Counted from the stretch's first letter, positions 15,658-25,403 are shown. The stretch is DNA of 64,000 nt from Occallatibacter gabretensis (GCF_001449115.1 NZ_LAIJ01000010.1:496001-560000), one strand, 5' to 3'. A program made the numbers and translations. The notes: a model not told the origin generated them from the letters alone.

Positions 15658-18600
15658 TTAAAACTTCAGGTTGAGGGACATCTGAACCTGGCGTCCACTG
15701 CCGATGGTGTGCTGGACGATTCCGAGGCCCTGAGGGCAGTAGTAGAGACCACCAGGGCCAGGAGAGGCTGGGGTCGAGGTACTGCAGCCAGTGGGCAGTG
15801 GGCTTTGTCCCGGCGGAAGGTAGCTCGGGAAGTTGTTGTAGTTAAGGTTCTGCGCGACCTCATTGCCGGGGATGTCGAAGCTCGGCGTGTTGGAGAGGTT
15901 GAAGACGTCAAGAGTGAACTTGAGGTCGACCTTGTCCTTGAAGTTAACGGACTTACCGAGCGAGGCGTCCGCGCGTTTCTGGAAGGACTGGCGGAAGATA
16001 TTGCGCTGGCCAGAGGTGAAGCCTGTTTCGTAGGGGTCAGAAGTGGGAATTGCGCTGCCCAGGGATCCGGGAGCGAGCAGCGGAAGCGTGAAGCAGGAGG
16101 GATTGAGGGCTGTGTAGCCATTGATGGGATAGAAGGCGCCGGAGTGGCCGGTTTTTGCGGACTTGGCGGAACATCCCTTAGCAAGTGGCACGATGGGGTT
16201 GGTGATGCCGTCGAAGGTGGAGTAATAGATGCTGCCGATTGCGCCTGAGAAGTCGATGATGCTGTAGGGCTGGCCGCTCTGAAGAACGGTGATTCCGGTC
16301 AGGGACCAGTCGTCAACGAACTTACCGAGGAGCGAGTTCTTCGGGGCCATGTTGGGAACCTGGAAGATGTAGTTGAAGTTGAGGACATGGGTGCGGTCGA
16401 AGTCGGCAAGGCCGTATCCGGAGCGGAGATCAAGGGCGTTGTTGCCGTTGTAGAAGAGGCCGAGGCCGCTCTGTTCATCGGTTGCGTGCGAGTAAGTGTA
16501 GGATGCGCCGATCTGAAAGCTCTTGCTCATGCGCTTTTCAATATGGGCCTGGAGGGCGTTGTAAGCGCCGATGCCGGCGGCGACGTACTTGATGGATTCA
16601 GCGGCATAACCGATGTAGGGAACGCGCAGGTCGACGTTTCCACCTTCAGCGTTCGCCATGTAGCCGGTGCCGTCCGGAAGCGTGGCGGGCGAGCCGACGG
16701 TATAGCCATAGCTATAGTTCTGCTGCCACGTGCCGCCGCCGAGGAAGGGGCTTGTGGGCGAGGCGATGTTGGCCTGGTTCATGGGCACCGGAATGACCTG
16801 GTGGCGGCTGAGGTTGCCGATGTAACCGAGCTCAATGGCGAGGTCGTTTCGCGGCTGCCATTGCAGATCGAGGGTGTAGTTGACGGTGTACGGCAGCTTG
16901 TTGGCGCGGTCGTAGACGCCGAGGGAGATGGGCACGCCGTTGTTGACGATCTCGCCCTGGTTAGGAGTGTTGGGGCAAATGCCGGGAATGCCGGAGAGAC
17001 CGGTGTTGGCAATCGAGCAGGCATTGGGAAGGTGAGCGGAGAGATCGGTTGCCTTGGGATTATTGGGCGCAGCGAACTGTTTTGAGGTGCCGTAAGGATT
17101 GGCGAGGTCGCCGGTTTCATCTGTGGGCGCAGCGAGGGGCGGGCCGAAGGTGTTTTCTCCGCCGCAGGTGGGAATGTAGTAGTTGTAGAGCGACTGGGTT
17201 CCGGCGGGGCACTGGGAGACGTTGACGAAGGGAAGCTGCTGGTTTACGCCGAAGGGACCGCCTGTGACAGTGCCGAGGGCGTAACCGGGCGAAAAGTAGC
17301 TGAAGAGCTCACCGCGGTCATAGTAGAAGCCGCCGCCGGCGCGAACGACAAGCTTGTTGTGGAAGAGGCCTGGCTGCCAGGCCGCACCGACGCGAGGCGC
17401 CATGCCCCACTGGCGTCCGGTGAGGGTGGTGTTGCTGATTCCGTGCGTGCCGTTGGCATTATTGCCGGCGATGATGAGGCCGGGGTTGAGAATGGTGTCC
17501 GAAGAGGTGCAGTAAGAGTAGGCGTTAGGATCGCTGGTGCTCTGCGTGCAGTTATCGGGACTTGTCCCAGGGTCGAAGTTGAAGATACGGCCATATTTCT
17601 CAGTGAATCCACCGTCCCAGTCATAACGCAGGCCCGCGGTAAGGGAGAGCGTGGGCGTGATCTGATACTTGTCCTGCACGTACATGCCGAGCTGGTTGGC
17701 GCGGTAGTAACGGTTGGCGTTGCCCTGGAGGAAGGAGGTGACGTAAAAGCCGGTGGCGCCGCTGCCTGGGGAGACGAAGCCCTGCGCGAATGCGCTGAAG
17801 TCGTCCGATGCGATGGTGCCGGCGTTGGTGCGCTTGTCGATGGTGTTGAGCTGTGTGTAGGTGTAGCCGGCACCGAAGCTCAAGGTGTGCTTGCCGAGCA
17901 TCCAGATGGCATTGCCGGAGGGGGCAATGCGGTTTTGGAACATGCCGGTGTTGGGCGCCTGGCCTTCCGCATTGGGGCCGATGTTGAGGATGCCGGTGCT
18001 GGGCGTTCCCTGAGCGTAACCGGTGGCGCCGAGCACGTTCACGATGGAGACGCCGGGGAAGTAAGTGGAGCCGAACATATTGATGTTGGGCGTACCGAAG
18101 GGCGTGGAGGGCATGTTGTTCGGGCCCCAGGGCTGCTCATTGGTGGCGTAGATCTTCTCGCGAATGAAACCCAGGGTCTGGGTGGTGGAGAGGTTGGACT
18201 TGATGATGTAGCTGTTGATGATGGAGAAGACCTGCGCGCCGGAGTCGAGATGCTCAGTGAAGCCGGGGACGCTGGAATAAGAGTAGGGAGCGAGCGTGGG
18301 ATCGTGCTGATAGAAGTACTTGAGCGCGAGAGTGTCCTTGGAGCTGGCATTCCAGTCTACGCCGGCCACGGCGAGATCCGCCTTGAAGCGGCCGGTGCCG
18401 GGCAGGAAGGAGTTGTATTGCTGGTTGGGGCCGAGGGTGGAGGACGACTGGTCGTCGGGGATGAGGTACTTGCCGGGCTCCCCGGGAACGGAGGGCAGAT
18501 TGAAGAGCTGCAAGGCCATGGGATTGATCTGCGGTGTGGTGAAAGGCGCCGTGCCGTCGTAGGGAGAGCCCACCCAATTTTCGCCGGAGTACTGATTGTT

Positions 18601-19815
18601 GAGGATGCCTGTGAGGCAGGAGGCGTCACGCGTGGTGCATTGACTGAGGCCGACGGGGACGTCGAGGAAGCCATCGCCGATCTCCTGGTCCGCTACAGAC
18701 AGGTGCTGATAGGAGAGGAAGCCGAAGAGCTTGTCTTTGATGATGGGTCCGCCGAAGGTGCCGCCGATGAGATTGCGGTGCAGGTCGGGATTCTTATAGG
18801 CGGCGGGAACGTCGGCATCCTGCTTGAAGAAGAAGGGCGCGGCGTTGATCCAGTTCGTGCCGCGGGTATAGTAGACGCCGCCGTGATACTTGTTGGTGCC
18901 TGAGGCGGTGTTGAGATCGATGTGCGCGCCGGAAGTTGAGCCCTGCGTGGCGTCATACATGGAGGCGTTGACTTTGACTTCCTGCAGGGACTCAGGGGCG
19001 GGCGTGGGGATGGCGTTGCCGATGGAGAGATAGACCGAGGCGACAGACTGGATGACGCCGCCGCCGCCGCCGCCCGAGGAGCCGGTGCTGTTAATGACGC
19101 GGGCGGAGCCAACCTGGCTGGTGCTCTTGCCGTTGAAGAGGTTGGTGGAGTCAACGCCGTTGAGCGAGAAGCTGTTGGAGCTGTCGCGCTGACCGTTGGC
19201 CCAGATGGGCTGGTTGCCGAGGCCGCTGTTTGCGCCGGTTCCACCGGAGAGCTCGGCATTTACGCCGGGCGTGAGAATGGCTGCGCCGGTGAAGCTGCCG
19301 GTGGGCAGCGGGATGGCGTTGAGCTGCGTGTTATCGAGGACGTAGCCGACGGTTGTATCGACGGCGTTCATGAGCGGAGTGGCATCGACCTCGATGGTTT
19401 CGCCTTTGGCTGCTGCGACTTTGAGCTGAGCATTGAGCGAGATGGTGCGGTCCGCCTGGACATTGATGTGGGCGGATTTCTGAATGTCAAAGCCGTCTGC
19501 GGTGAAGGTGAGCGTGTATGTGCCGATGGGGAGGTTGACGAAGTTGTACTCGCCTTCAGCGTTTGTCTTGACCGTGCGCGTGAGGGAGGTCTGCTCGCTG
19601 ACGACGGTGACGGTGGCGTTAGGAATGACACCGCCCGAGGCGTCCGATACCGATCCGGTGATGCCGCCGAGCGTCTGCTGCGCGAGAGTGAGCGTGGTGG
19701 ACAACGCGATGGCTACGATGAGTACAAGCAGCCTGGGAAGCAGGGAAGCAACAGAGCGGATGGAATATCTCAAGTGACGGCCTCGGAAGAGAAATTGCCT
19801 CAAGCCCTGGCGCAT
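15658..19815 (-). CDS. Oar-like TonB-dependent receptor with carboxypeptidase-regulatory domain
   Basis: 1385 aa. A signal peptide (about residues 20-45, ending TLTLAQQ) is followed by a carboxypeptidase-regulatory-like beta domain (GGITGSVSDASGGVIPNATVTV, about 48-130), a plug (VDATPLMNAVDTTVG to about 320) and a very large barrel ending in aromatic QVQMSLNLKF, the normal outer-membrane C-terminus. Such Oar-like proteins of more than 1000 aa are greatly expanded in Acidobacteria; ligands are mostly unknown. It lies between the importer module and the formamidase operon, so uptake of one of their substrates is possible but unproven. TonB/ExbBD are not in the window. Confidence 0.9.
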   Translation of the reverse strand: MRQGLRQFLFRGRHLRYSIRSVASLLPRLLVLIVAIALSTTLTLAQQTLGGITGSVSDASGGVIPNATVTVVSEQTSLTRTVKTNAEGEYNFVNLPIGTYTLTFTADGFDIQKSAHINVQADRTISLNAQLKVAAAKGETIEVDATPLMNAVDTTVGYVLDNTQLNAIPLPTGSFTGAAILTPGVNAELSGGTGANSGLGNQPIWANGQRDSSNSFSLNGVDSTNLFNGKSTSQVGSARVINSTGSSGGGGGGVIQSVASVYLSIGNAIPTPAPESLQEVKVNASMYDATQGSTSGAHIDLNTASGTNKYHGGVYYTRGTNWINAAPFFFKQDADVPAAYKNPDLHRNLIGGTFGGPIIKDKLFGFLSYQHLSVADQEIGDGFLDVPVGLSQCTTRDASCLTGILNNQYSGENWVGSPYDGTAPFTTPQINPMALQLFNLPSVPGEPGKYLIPDDQSSSTLGPNQQYNSFLPGTGRFKADLAVAGVDWNASSKDTLALKYFYQHDPTLAPYSYSSVPGFTEHLDSGAQVFSIINSYIIKSNLSTTQTLGFIREKIYATNEQPWGPNNMPSTPFGTPNINMFGSTYFPGVSIVNVLGATGYAQGTPSTGILNIGPNAEGQAPNTGMFQNRIAPSGNAIWMLGKHTLSFGAGYTYTQLNTIDKRTNAGTIASDDFSAFAQGFVSPGSGATGFYVTSFLQGNANRYYRANQLGMYVQDKYQITPTLSLTAGLRYDWDGGFTEKYGRIFNFDPGTSPDNCTQSTSDPNAYSYCTSSDTILNPGLIIAGNNANGTHGISNTTLTGRQWGMAPRVGAAWQPGLFHNKLVVRAGGGFYYDRGELFSYFSPGYALGTVTGGPFGVNQQLPFVNVSQCPAGTQSLYNYYIPTCGGENTFGPPLAAPTDETGDLANPYGTSKQFAAPNNPKATDLSAHLPNACSIANTGLSGIPGICPNTPNQGEIVNNGVPISLGVYDRANKLPYTVNYTLDLQWQPRNDLAIELGYIGNLSRHQVIPVPMNQANIASPTSPFLGGGTWQQNYSYGYTVGSPATLPDGTGYMANAEGGNVDLRVPYIGYAAESIKYVAAGIGAYNALQAHIEKRMSKSFQIGASYTYSHATDEQSGLGLFYNGNNALDLRSGYGLADFDRTHVLNFNYIFQVPNMAPKNSLLGKFVDDWSLTGITVLQSGQPYSIIDFSGAIGSIYYSTFDGITNPIVPLAKGCSAKSAKTGHSGAFYPINGYTALNPSCFTLPLLAPGSLGSAIPTSDPYETGFTSGQRNIFRQSFQKRADASLGKSVNFKDKVDLKFTLDVFNLSNTPSFDIPGNEVAQNLNYNNFPSYLPPGQSPLPTGCSTSTPASPGPGGLYYCPQGLGIVQHTIGSGRQVQMSLNLKF

Positions 19816-20033
19816 GCACCGGAACTGTGAGGGATCGTGGTTCCTAAGTTGTTGAGTTGCTCAAGAATGTTGGAGAAAAGCCGAACTGCCGCGATTGAAT
19901 CGCTTGTGTTTTGTCTCGATCGGCTTGACCACGGGTATGTAGACAGGATACCGGCAAAGGCGGAAATTTCAATGAGAAATTCACCTTGAAATGAGTCGCG
20001 GCGTGGTTCTACATGGATTCCTTACGCGGTTCT

Positions 20034-20429
20034 TTATGGCAATAAGGAAACGTGGGCGGCGACGATGCGCCAGCCTTCCGGAAAGCGGACCCAGGTTTGG
20101 GATTGGCGGCCGCGGATGGGGCCGTTTGGGGTGGTGCGCTCGAACTCGAGGGTAATGCTGGCGAAGTCGCGGCCGAAGGAGACGATGTCCTGGCGCGTGA
20201 TGGTGCGGGCGAGGTTGGTGGCGGGACGGGATTTGCGGAAGGATTCGATTTCGGCGATGCCGTGGAGGTTTTCTGTTACGCCGAAGCGGGAGACTTGGGG
20301 CGAGTGCCAGAAGAGGGCGATGAGGGTTTCTACGTCATTGGTGACTAGGGCGCGCTCGTATTGGGGGTAGAGGGTTTCCAGCTCGGCGATGACTTCCGGA
20401 TTGTTGATTGCGGGGTCGTTGATGGTCAT
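20034..20429 (-). CDS. hpxZ: HpxZ/AtzH-like protein (DUF3225, SnoaL fold)
   Basis: 131 aa from the ATG at 20429; the longer frame reads antisense through the formamidase gene. INNPEVIAELETLYPQYERA, FGVTENLHGI and the C-terminal WVRFPEGWRIVAAHVSLLP are characteristic of HpxZ (oxalurate catabolism, Klebsiella hpx cluster) and AtzH (cyanuric acid pathway). The NTF2/SnoaL-like fold has no agreed catalytic residues; AtzH works beside an amidohydrolase. It begins 8 bp after the formamidase-like gene, so the two form an operon, consistent with a helper role in amide hydrolysis in ureide or oxalurate breakdown. Confidence 0.85.
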   Translation of the reverse strand: MTINDPAINNPEVIAELETLYPQYERALVTNDVETLIALFWHSPQVSRFGVTENLHGIAEIESFRKSRPATNLARTITRQDIVSFGRDFASITLEFERTTPNGPIRGRQSQTWVRFPEGWRIVAAHVSLLP

Positions 20430-20437
20430 GTTTTTGA

Positions 20438-21385
20438 TTATGTGGTGGGGAAGAGTTGGCGGTCGGGGAGGATGTGTTTGGAGATGGAAGCGCTGACGGT
20501 GTGGATGGGTTCGTTGACGACTTGCGAAAGACGGAGCTTCATGGCGACGGAGCAGAGGATGTAGGCGTGGATGGGATCCAGGCTCCAACGGGAGACTAAT
20601 AGATCGATCATGCGGGAGGCGGCGGCGCGGGCGGCGTCTTCGAGGCTGGAGCTGGTTTCGACGATGAGCCATTCGCCGGAGGGTGAGGCGGGGGTGGTGT
20701 CGGGCGCGGCTTCGACGATGGGGGATGAGAGCGGCTGATTCTTGTGGAGGCGGAAGCGGAGGTTGACGTCGAGCGGGCACTCGATGCCGTTGATGCAGAC
20801 TTCGCCGTCGCCTTGTGCGGCGTGGCCGTCGCCGCAGCTGAAGAGCGCGCCGGGAACGAAGACGGGTAGATAAAGCGTGGCGCCGGCGGAGAGCTCGCGG
20901 ACGTCGAGATTGCCACCGAAGGGGCCGGGTGGACGCGTGCGGAAGCTGCCGGTATCGGTGCGGGCTACGCCCATGACTCCGAGGAAGGGGCGGAGCGGGA
21001 TGGTGGCGGGGAAGAGCGAGGTGGTGTGGTCGGCGTCGAGCTGCCAGTGGAAGAGATATGGAGTGCGGAAGCGGTCTTTGAGGAAGCCGAGGCCTTCAAC
21101 GATGCTGGACCAGCCCCAGCCATGATGCTGCGTGGAGAGGATGTCGACTTGGAGGACGTCGCCGGGTGCGGCGTCTTCGATCCAGATGGGGCCGGTGAGG
21201 GCGTGGATGCGCGTGCGGTCGATGGAGAGATATTGCTCGACGGTCATGCCGGGATGGACTTGCGAGCCGCTGGCGTCGACGCATTGGATGGAGACTTCAT
21301 CGCCGGAGGTGATGCGAAGGCGCGGAGGGAGGGAGTTGTCCCAGATGGAGTGTGTTGGTTGAGCGATGAGAGTGTGTTGAGGCAT
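20438..21385 (-). CDS. Acetamidase/formamidase family protein
   Basis: 315 aa. The family signature PGALFSCGDGHAAQGDGEVC (about residues 180-199) is intact, with GPIWIEDAAPGDVLQVDI at 64-81. The FmdA/AmdA family hydrolyses formamide or short amides to ammonia and the acid. The gene is 18 bp after ridA and 8 bp before the HpxZ-like gene. Given the purine locus 5 kb away, an amide from ureide breakdown is a reasonable substrate guess, but formamide itself is equally possible. Confidence 0.88.
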   Translation of the reverse strand: MPQHTLIAQPTHSIWDNSLPPRLRITSGDEVSIQCVDASGSQVHPGMTVEQYLSIDRTRIHALTGPIWIEDAAPGDVLQVDILSTQHHGWGWSSIVEGLGFLKDRFRTPYLFHWQLDADHTTSLFPATIPLRPFLGVMGVARTDTGSFRTRPPGPFGGNLDVRELSAGATLYLPVFVPGALFSCGDGHAAQGDGEVCINGIECPLDVNLRFRLHKNQPLSSPIVEAAPDTTPASPSGEWLIVETSSSLEDAARAAASRMIDLLVSRWSLDPIHAYILCSVAMKLRLSQVVNEPIHTVSASISKHILPDRQLFPTT

Positions 21386-21403
21386 GGCGGCTATTCGTCC
21401 TGA

Positions 21404-21877
21404 TTATTTTTCCTGGATGCGGACGGTCATTTGCAGTTCGACGAGAGCGTGGCGCGGGAGAGCGCTGACGCCGACAGCGGCGCGGACGTGGCGGCCGGAT
21501 TCGCCGAAGAGAGCGATGAAGAGATCGGATGCGCCGTTGATGATAGCGGGGGAATCGGGGAAGCCGGATGCGGCGTTGACGTAGCCGTTGACGGAGAGAA
21601 TTTCGGCGATGGCGTCGAGGGTGCCGAGTTCACGCTTGAGGACGGCGAGTTGTGTGAGAGCACAGGCGCGGGCGGCGGCGTAGCCATCTTCAATGCTGCG
21701 ATCGGTGCCGGCCTGGCCGGTGATGGCGCCTTCAGGGCCGGTGGAGATGACGCCGGAGAGGTAGGCGATGGGACCGACGCGCTTGAAGGAGACGTAGTTG
21801 CCGCCGGGCGCTGGCGGTGCTGGAAGGGCGAGATTTAATTCGTTCAACTTTTCTTCTGCGTGCGATGTGGCTGCCAT
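21404..21877 (-). CDS. RidA/YjgF/YER057c-family protein
   Basis: 157 aa, longer than classical RidA (about 130 aa) because of a 25-residue N-terminal extension. Conserved elements are YLSGVISTGPEGAITGQ and the C-terminal VRAAVGVSALPRHALVELQM, where the Arg and the Pro-Arg stretch line the trimer cleft. Family members hydrolyse reactive enamines/imines; the long subgroup has unknown substrates. It is the first gene of a three-gene operon with formamidase and the HpxZ-like gene. Confidence 0.85.
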   Translation of the reverse strand: MAATSHAEEKLNELNLALPAPPAPGGNYVSFKRVGPIAYLSGVISTGPEGAITGQAGTDRSIEDGYAAARACALTQLAVLKRELGTLDAIAEILSVNGYVNAASGFPDSPAIINGASDLFIALFGESGRHVRAAVGVSALPRHALVELQMTVRIQEK

Positions 21878-21940
21878 GGTGTCTTCGACGATAGCACGAC
21901 TCCTTTTGAAATTTTCATGCCGCTCAGAGTACGATGGGCC

Positions 21941-22795
21941 ATGCGCTTGTTTCTGGCACTGCTGCCGGCGCTCTTCATGGCAGCAGCGATACCATCAGTA
22001 CCTTCCCCTATTGAGCTTCACTCGGAACGCTCTTCGCCAGGTGACCTTGAGATCGGTGGCGAACTTGCGGGAGTTCCGAAGGGAGCGACGCGCTATTTGC
22101 GCTACGACGAACTGCTGAAGCTGCCGCAGAAGACGTTCCAAGTTACCGACGACAATTTTCATACGACTGCGGAGATCGGCGGAGTTACGCTGTCTGACCT
22201 GGCGAAGCTGCTGGGCGAGCACGCAGACATGATTGTGGCGATTTGTTACGACAGCTACCGGAGCGATTACTCGCCTGAGTATCTTGCGGCTCACGATCCA
22301 TTGCTTGTGCTACGCGTGAATGGGAAGCTGCGCGATAGTTGGCCGAAGGCTCCGAACGGCGATGCGCTGGTGCCATATACGATTGCGAATCCGGCATTCA
22401 AGCCGAGATACAAGGTGCTGGCGCATGATGATGAGGAACAGGTTCCCTACGGCGTGACGCGGCTGGAGTTTCGTAATGGGGCGCATATCTATGCGTCGAT
22501 TCTGCCAGGCGCAGCGTGGCGCGAGAACCATCAGGTGATGGACGGGTACAGGATTGCGCGTGAGGATTGCTTCCGGTGTCATAACTCCGGCGCTGAAGGC
22601 GGCACGATGGGCAAGAGAGCGTGGCCGCAGCTTGGCGAGGATGCGGTAAAAGATCCGGAGCGCTTTCGCAGGGTCATTCACGATCCTGAGAAGGTGGTGC
22701 CCGGAGCGCGTATGCCAGCTGCGCCCAACTATGACAGAGCTACGCTGGATGCGCTTGTGGCATACTTTCGTACGTTTGCATCGGAGAAGCATTAG
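21941..22795 (+). CDS. Exported cytochrome c with N-terminal sulfite-oxidase-like domain
   Basis: 284 aa from the ATG at 21941, which begins a clean signal peptide (MRLFLALLPALFMAAA); frames to 21860 or 21917 overlap the divergent ridA start region. Residues 36-195 (LEIGGELAGVPKGATRYLRYDELLKLP) resemble the cofactor-binding fold of sulfite-oxidase-type Mo enzymes but lack an evident Mo-ligand cysteine context. A single haem motif CFRCH (Cys210, Cys213, His214) follows, with a candidate Met ligand in PGARMPAAPNYD. It is probably a periplasmic electron carrier; its partner is unknown. Confidence 0.75.
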   Translation: MRLFLALLPALFMAAAIPSVPSPIELHSERSSPGDLEIGGELAGVPKGATRYLRYDELLKLPQKTFQVTDDNFHTTAEIGGVTLSDLAKLLGEHADMIVAICYDSYRSDYSPEYLAAHDPLLVLRVNGKLRDSWPKAPNGDALVPYTIANPAFKPRYKVLAHDDEEQVPYGVTRLEFRNGAHIYASILPGAAWRENHQVMDGYRIAREDCFRCHNSGAEGGTMGKRAWPQLGEDAVKDPERFRRVIHDPEKVVPGARMPAAPNYDRATLDALVAYFRTFASEKH

Positions 22796-22814
22796 TACTC
22801 GATTGTCGAAAGAG

Positions 22815-22890
22815 CATCCCTCAGGGCCTAAAGGCCCAAAGGTTTTTTGTGGGTTTGATTGCCGGGGATAAATCCCCGGCCTACCTGCGC
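22815..22890 (+). repeat. Two-hairpin intergenic element
   Basis: CCTCAGGGCCTAAAGGCCC is followed by a short U-rich run and a second hairpin GCCGGGGATAAATCCCCGGC. The element sits between the cytochrome gene and DUF2165. It can act as a terminator for the former (T-rich after the first hairpin). It does not belong to the two other repeat families. Confidence 0.6.
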
Positions 22891-22911
22891 ACATGAGAGG
22901 AATATCGATTG

Positions 22912-23400
22912 ATGATGACTCGTATTGCGAAGCTGCTGCTGCTGTGCGGTATCGCGCTGTTTTATACGCTGGTGGTGTTTAACAATCTCACCGATTTCGA
23001 TTCGAACTACCAGTTTGTGCACCATGTGTTGGCGATGGACACGACATTTCCTGGTAATCATGGGATGTGGCGGGCGTTGCCGCTGCCTGCGGAGCATCTG
23101 GCGTTTTACTGGGGCATTATTGCGTGGGAGATTGTGACGATGGCGCTGCTTTGGGTAGGCGCGTGGAAGCTGTTTCGCGCGCTGCGGAAGCCAGCGGTGG
23201 AGTTTCATAGTGCTAAGCAGTTGGCGATTGGAGCGCTGGCGCTTTCTATGTTGATGTGGCTGGTGGCGTTTCTAATTGTCGGTGCGGAGTGGTTCCTGAT
23301 GTGGCAGTCAAAGATTTGGAATGGGCAAGAGGCTGCGTTCCGGATGTTTGTTGTGGTGGGGATTGTGTTCATCCTGATGGTGCAGGCGGAGACTGAGTAA
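22912..23400 (+). CDS. DUF2165 family membrane protein
   Basis: 162 aa from the ATG at 22912 (GAGAGGAA upstream). Four membrane segments, with the family pattern VVFNNLTDFDSNYQFVHHVLAMDTTFPG in the first periplasmic loop and WRALPLPAEHLAFYWGIIAWE before the second segment. The function of DUF2165 is unknown. No obvious operon partner; the VOC gene starts 75 bp later. Confidence 0.8.
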   Translation: MMTRIAKLLLLCGIALFYTLVVFNNLTDFDSNYQFVHHVLAMDTTFPGNHGMWRALPLPAEHLAFYWGIIAWEIVTMALLWVGAWKLFRALRKPAVEFHSAKQLAIGALALSMLMWLVAFLIVGAEWFLMWQSKIWNGQEAAFRMFVVVGIVFILMVQAETE

Positions 23401-23474
23401 GAGACGAGGGCCCACGGGACCGATAGTGGCTAAGAAGGCTTATACGAAGTTGGCTTATGTGGTGAGGCTTCGCT

Positions 23475-23864
23475 ATGAAGATTGATCGTATTGATCATCT
23501 AGTGTTGACTGTGATGGATATTAAGCGCACCTGCGCGTTCTATCAATCAGTGCTTGGATTTCAAGTAGTCACTTTTGGGGATGGCCGCAAGGCATTGCAA
23601 TCTGGTGCGCATAAATTGAACCTGCATGAACTGGGGAAAGATTTATTTGGGCCAAAAGCAGCTGTGCCGATGCCGGGAGCAATTGATATTTGCTTCATCA
23701 CAGACGTGCCGATTGATGAGGTTCTGCGAGAGTTACGTGAAAAGGGTGTGGCTGTGGAGGAAGGGCCGGTTGAGCGTGAAGGCGCGGCCGGCGCATTGCT
23801 TTCGGTGTATCTACGCGATCCAGATTGGAATCTGATCGAGATTTCTAACTACATCATTGAATAA
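23475..23864 (+). CDS. VOC-family (glyoxalase-like) protein
   Basis: 129 aa. Two beta-alpha-beta-beta-beta modules; likely metal ligands are His8 (RIDHLVLTV), His51 (LNLHELG) and Glu122 (NLIEISN), an arrangement found in GLOD5-type glyoxalase-domain proteins. It could be a lyase, epimerase or resistance protein; the substrate is not visible. Convergent with the APC permease (21 bp apart). Confidence 0.85.
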   Translation: MKIDRIDHLVLTVMDIKRTCAFYQSVLGFQVVTFGDGRKALQSGAHKLNLHELGKDLFGPKAAVPMPGAIDICFITDVPIDEVLRELREKGVAVEEGPVEREGAAGALLSVYLRDPDWNLIEISNYIIE

Positions 23865-23885
23865 TTTGATTTTGCGTGTCGCAGA

Positions 23886-25289
23886 TCAGGATGATGTTGT
23901 GCGGGAGGACCTGCGAGTGAATAGATATACGAGCAGGCCCAGGACGATATAGCCGAGATAGATTTCGGGGATGGTGCGGCCGTGAACGGCGTCCGATGCG
24001 GATTGCAGATCGAAGATGGCGATGAGCAGCATGACGACAACGGTGATGGCGCTGATGGCTGCAATGCCCAGTGAGTGCTGGCCGGCGGCGCGGCGTGCGA
24101 AGGGCAGTGCTGCGGCCATGAGCGCGTAGACGGTGAGAAATCCAAAGACTGAAAGCGAGCCGGCGAGGTCGTAGATATCGAGCGGGCTGACGTGACGCAG
24201 CGTAAGCACAATAGTTCCGAGGAAGATGAGTGTGGCGGATACGAAGATGGCTGCGCCGGGCGTGCCGTGGCGCTTGCTGGTGCGTTCGAGGGCGTGCGGC
24301 ATGAGGCGCTCATGCGCCATTTTGATAATCAGGCGTGAGGATGCGTTAATGCAGGCGAGGACGCAGGCGAACATGCTGACCATTGCGCCGATGTCGATGG
24401 CGACGCCGAGTGGTGCGATGCCGCCGATGGCGGCGAGCTGATGCAGAGGGCTTGTGGCGTCACTGAGCTTTCCGCCGATGGCATGGAAGCCGAGCACCTG
24501 CGAGTACGAGCAGAGCATGAAGAATGCGCCGATGAGCAGGGCGCAGAGGAGCACGGCGCGTGGGATGGTGCGGAGTGGGTCGCGTGCTTCAGCGCCGAGA
24601 GACGTGGCGGACTCAAAGCCGACGAAGCTGAAGATGGCGAGGACGAGCGCGGGACCGAGTGACGGAAAGGTCATGCCTTTGAGGCTGAGCTGATCCCAGT
24701 CGAGGCGCAGGCCGAAGTGGAAGACGAGGGCCGCGAGAATGATGAGGATGGTGGCGACGCTGATGGCTTCAATCCAGAGCATGACTTCCGCGGAGAGCTT
24801 GACGTCTCGCCAGGCGATATATGCGGAGATGGCGCAGACGAGCGCGAGGATGAGCAAAGCTGGCGCGGACCAGTGGAGGAACTGCTGTGAGAGGATGACG
24901 GCGTAGTAGAGAGCACCGGCGGCGACGGATGCGCCGGTGGCGACGTAGGCGAGAAGCAGCGCCCAGGCGGCGATGGCTCCGAAGACGGGTGGCAGCGTGC
25001 TGGAGGTATAGGAGTAAAGCGAGCCGGGCGAGGCGGAGATGCGCGCAAAACGGCTGACGCAGAAGCCGACGAGAAGGATGGCAATGGTGGCGAGGAGATA
25101 GACGAACCAGGTGGCGTTGCCGGCGAGCGCGAAGACGAGCGGGATGGTGAGCGAGGGCGTGGCTGTGGGCGCGACGGCGGAGATAGATTGCGCGAGGGTT
25201 TCAAGAGGGCCGAGGACGCCGGCATGGAGACCGTAGTTTTTTGTAGCGGGCTGTTCCACGTATGCGGAGGTGGTTGTTGGATCGGCCAC
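23886..25289 (-). CDS. APC-superfamily amino acid/amine permease
   Basis: 467 aa from the GTG at 25289 (AAAGGA five bases upstream); a TTG at 25337 would add 16 residues. Twelve to thirteen membrane segments. TM1 has the family bend LAQSISAVAPTATPSL, TM6 has FSFVGFESATSLGAEAR, the Phe-Glu-rich signature of APC/AAT transporters. Substrate is probably an amino acid or amine. It stands alone between VOC and the MocA-like gene, so no pathway link is certain. Confidence 0.85.
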   Translation of the reverse strand: MADPTTTSAYVEQPATKNYGLHAGVLGPLETLAQSISAVAPTATPSLTIPLVFALAGNATWFVYLLATIAILLVGFCVSRFARISASPGSLYSYTSSTLPPVFGAIAAWALLLAYVATGASVAAGALYYAVILSQQFLHWSAPALLILALVCAISAYIAWRDVKLSAEVMLWIEAISVATILIILAALVFHFGLRLDWDQLSLKGMTFPSLGPALVLAIFSFVGFESATSLGAEARDPLRTIPRAVLLCALLIGAFFMLCSYSQVLGFHAIGGKLSDATSPLHQLAAIGGIAPLGVAIDIGAMVSMFACVLACINASSRLIIKMAHERLMPHALERTSKRHGTPGAAIFVSATLIFLGTIVLTLRHVSPLDIYDLAGSLSVFGFLTVYALMAAALPFARRAAGQHSLGIAAISAITVVVMLLIAIFDLQSASDAVHGRTIPEIYLGYIVLGLLVYLFTRRSSRTTSS

Positions 25290-25403
25290 TGAGGTCCTTT
25301 GGGTGAGCTGGTTTTGTCTATCTATCGAGTGTTGCAAATTGTATCTAAAGATGGCGTGTTGGGGATGGATGGTTTGGGGCGGATGGTTCTAGACTGAGGG
25401 GCG

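Noticed and set aside
17359-18903. 514-codon open frame on the plus strand inside the TonB receptor gene
   Set aside because: It is antisense to a clear receptor gene, is dominated by Gly/Glu/Val as expected from the complement of its codons, and shows no family motifs.
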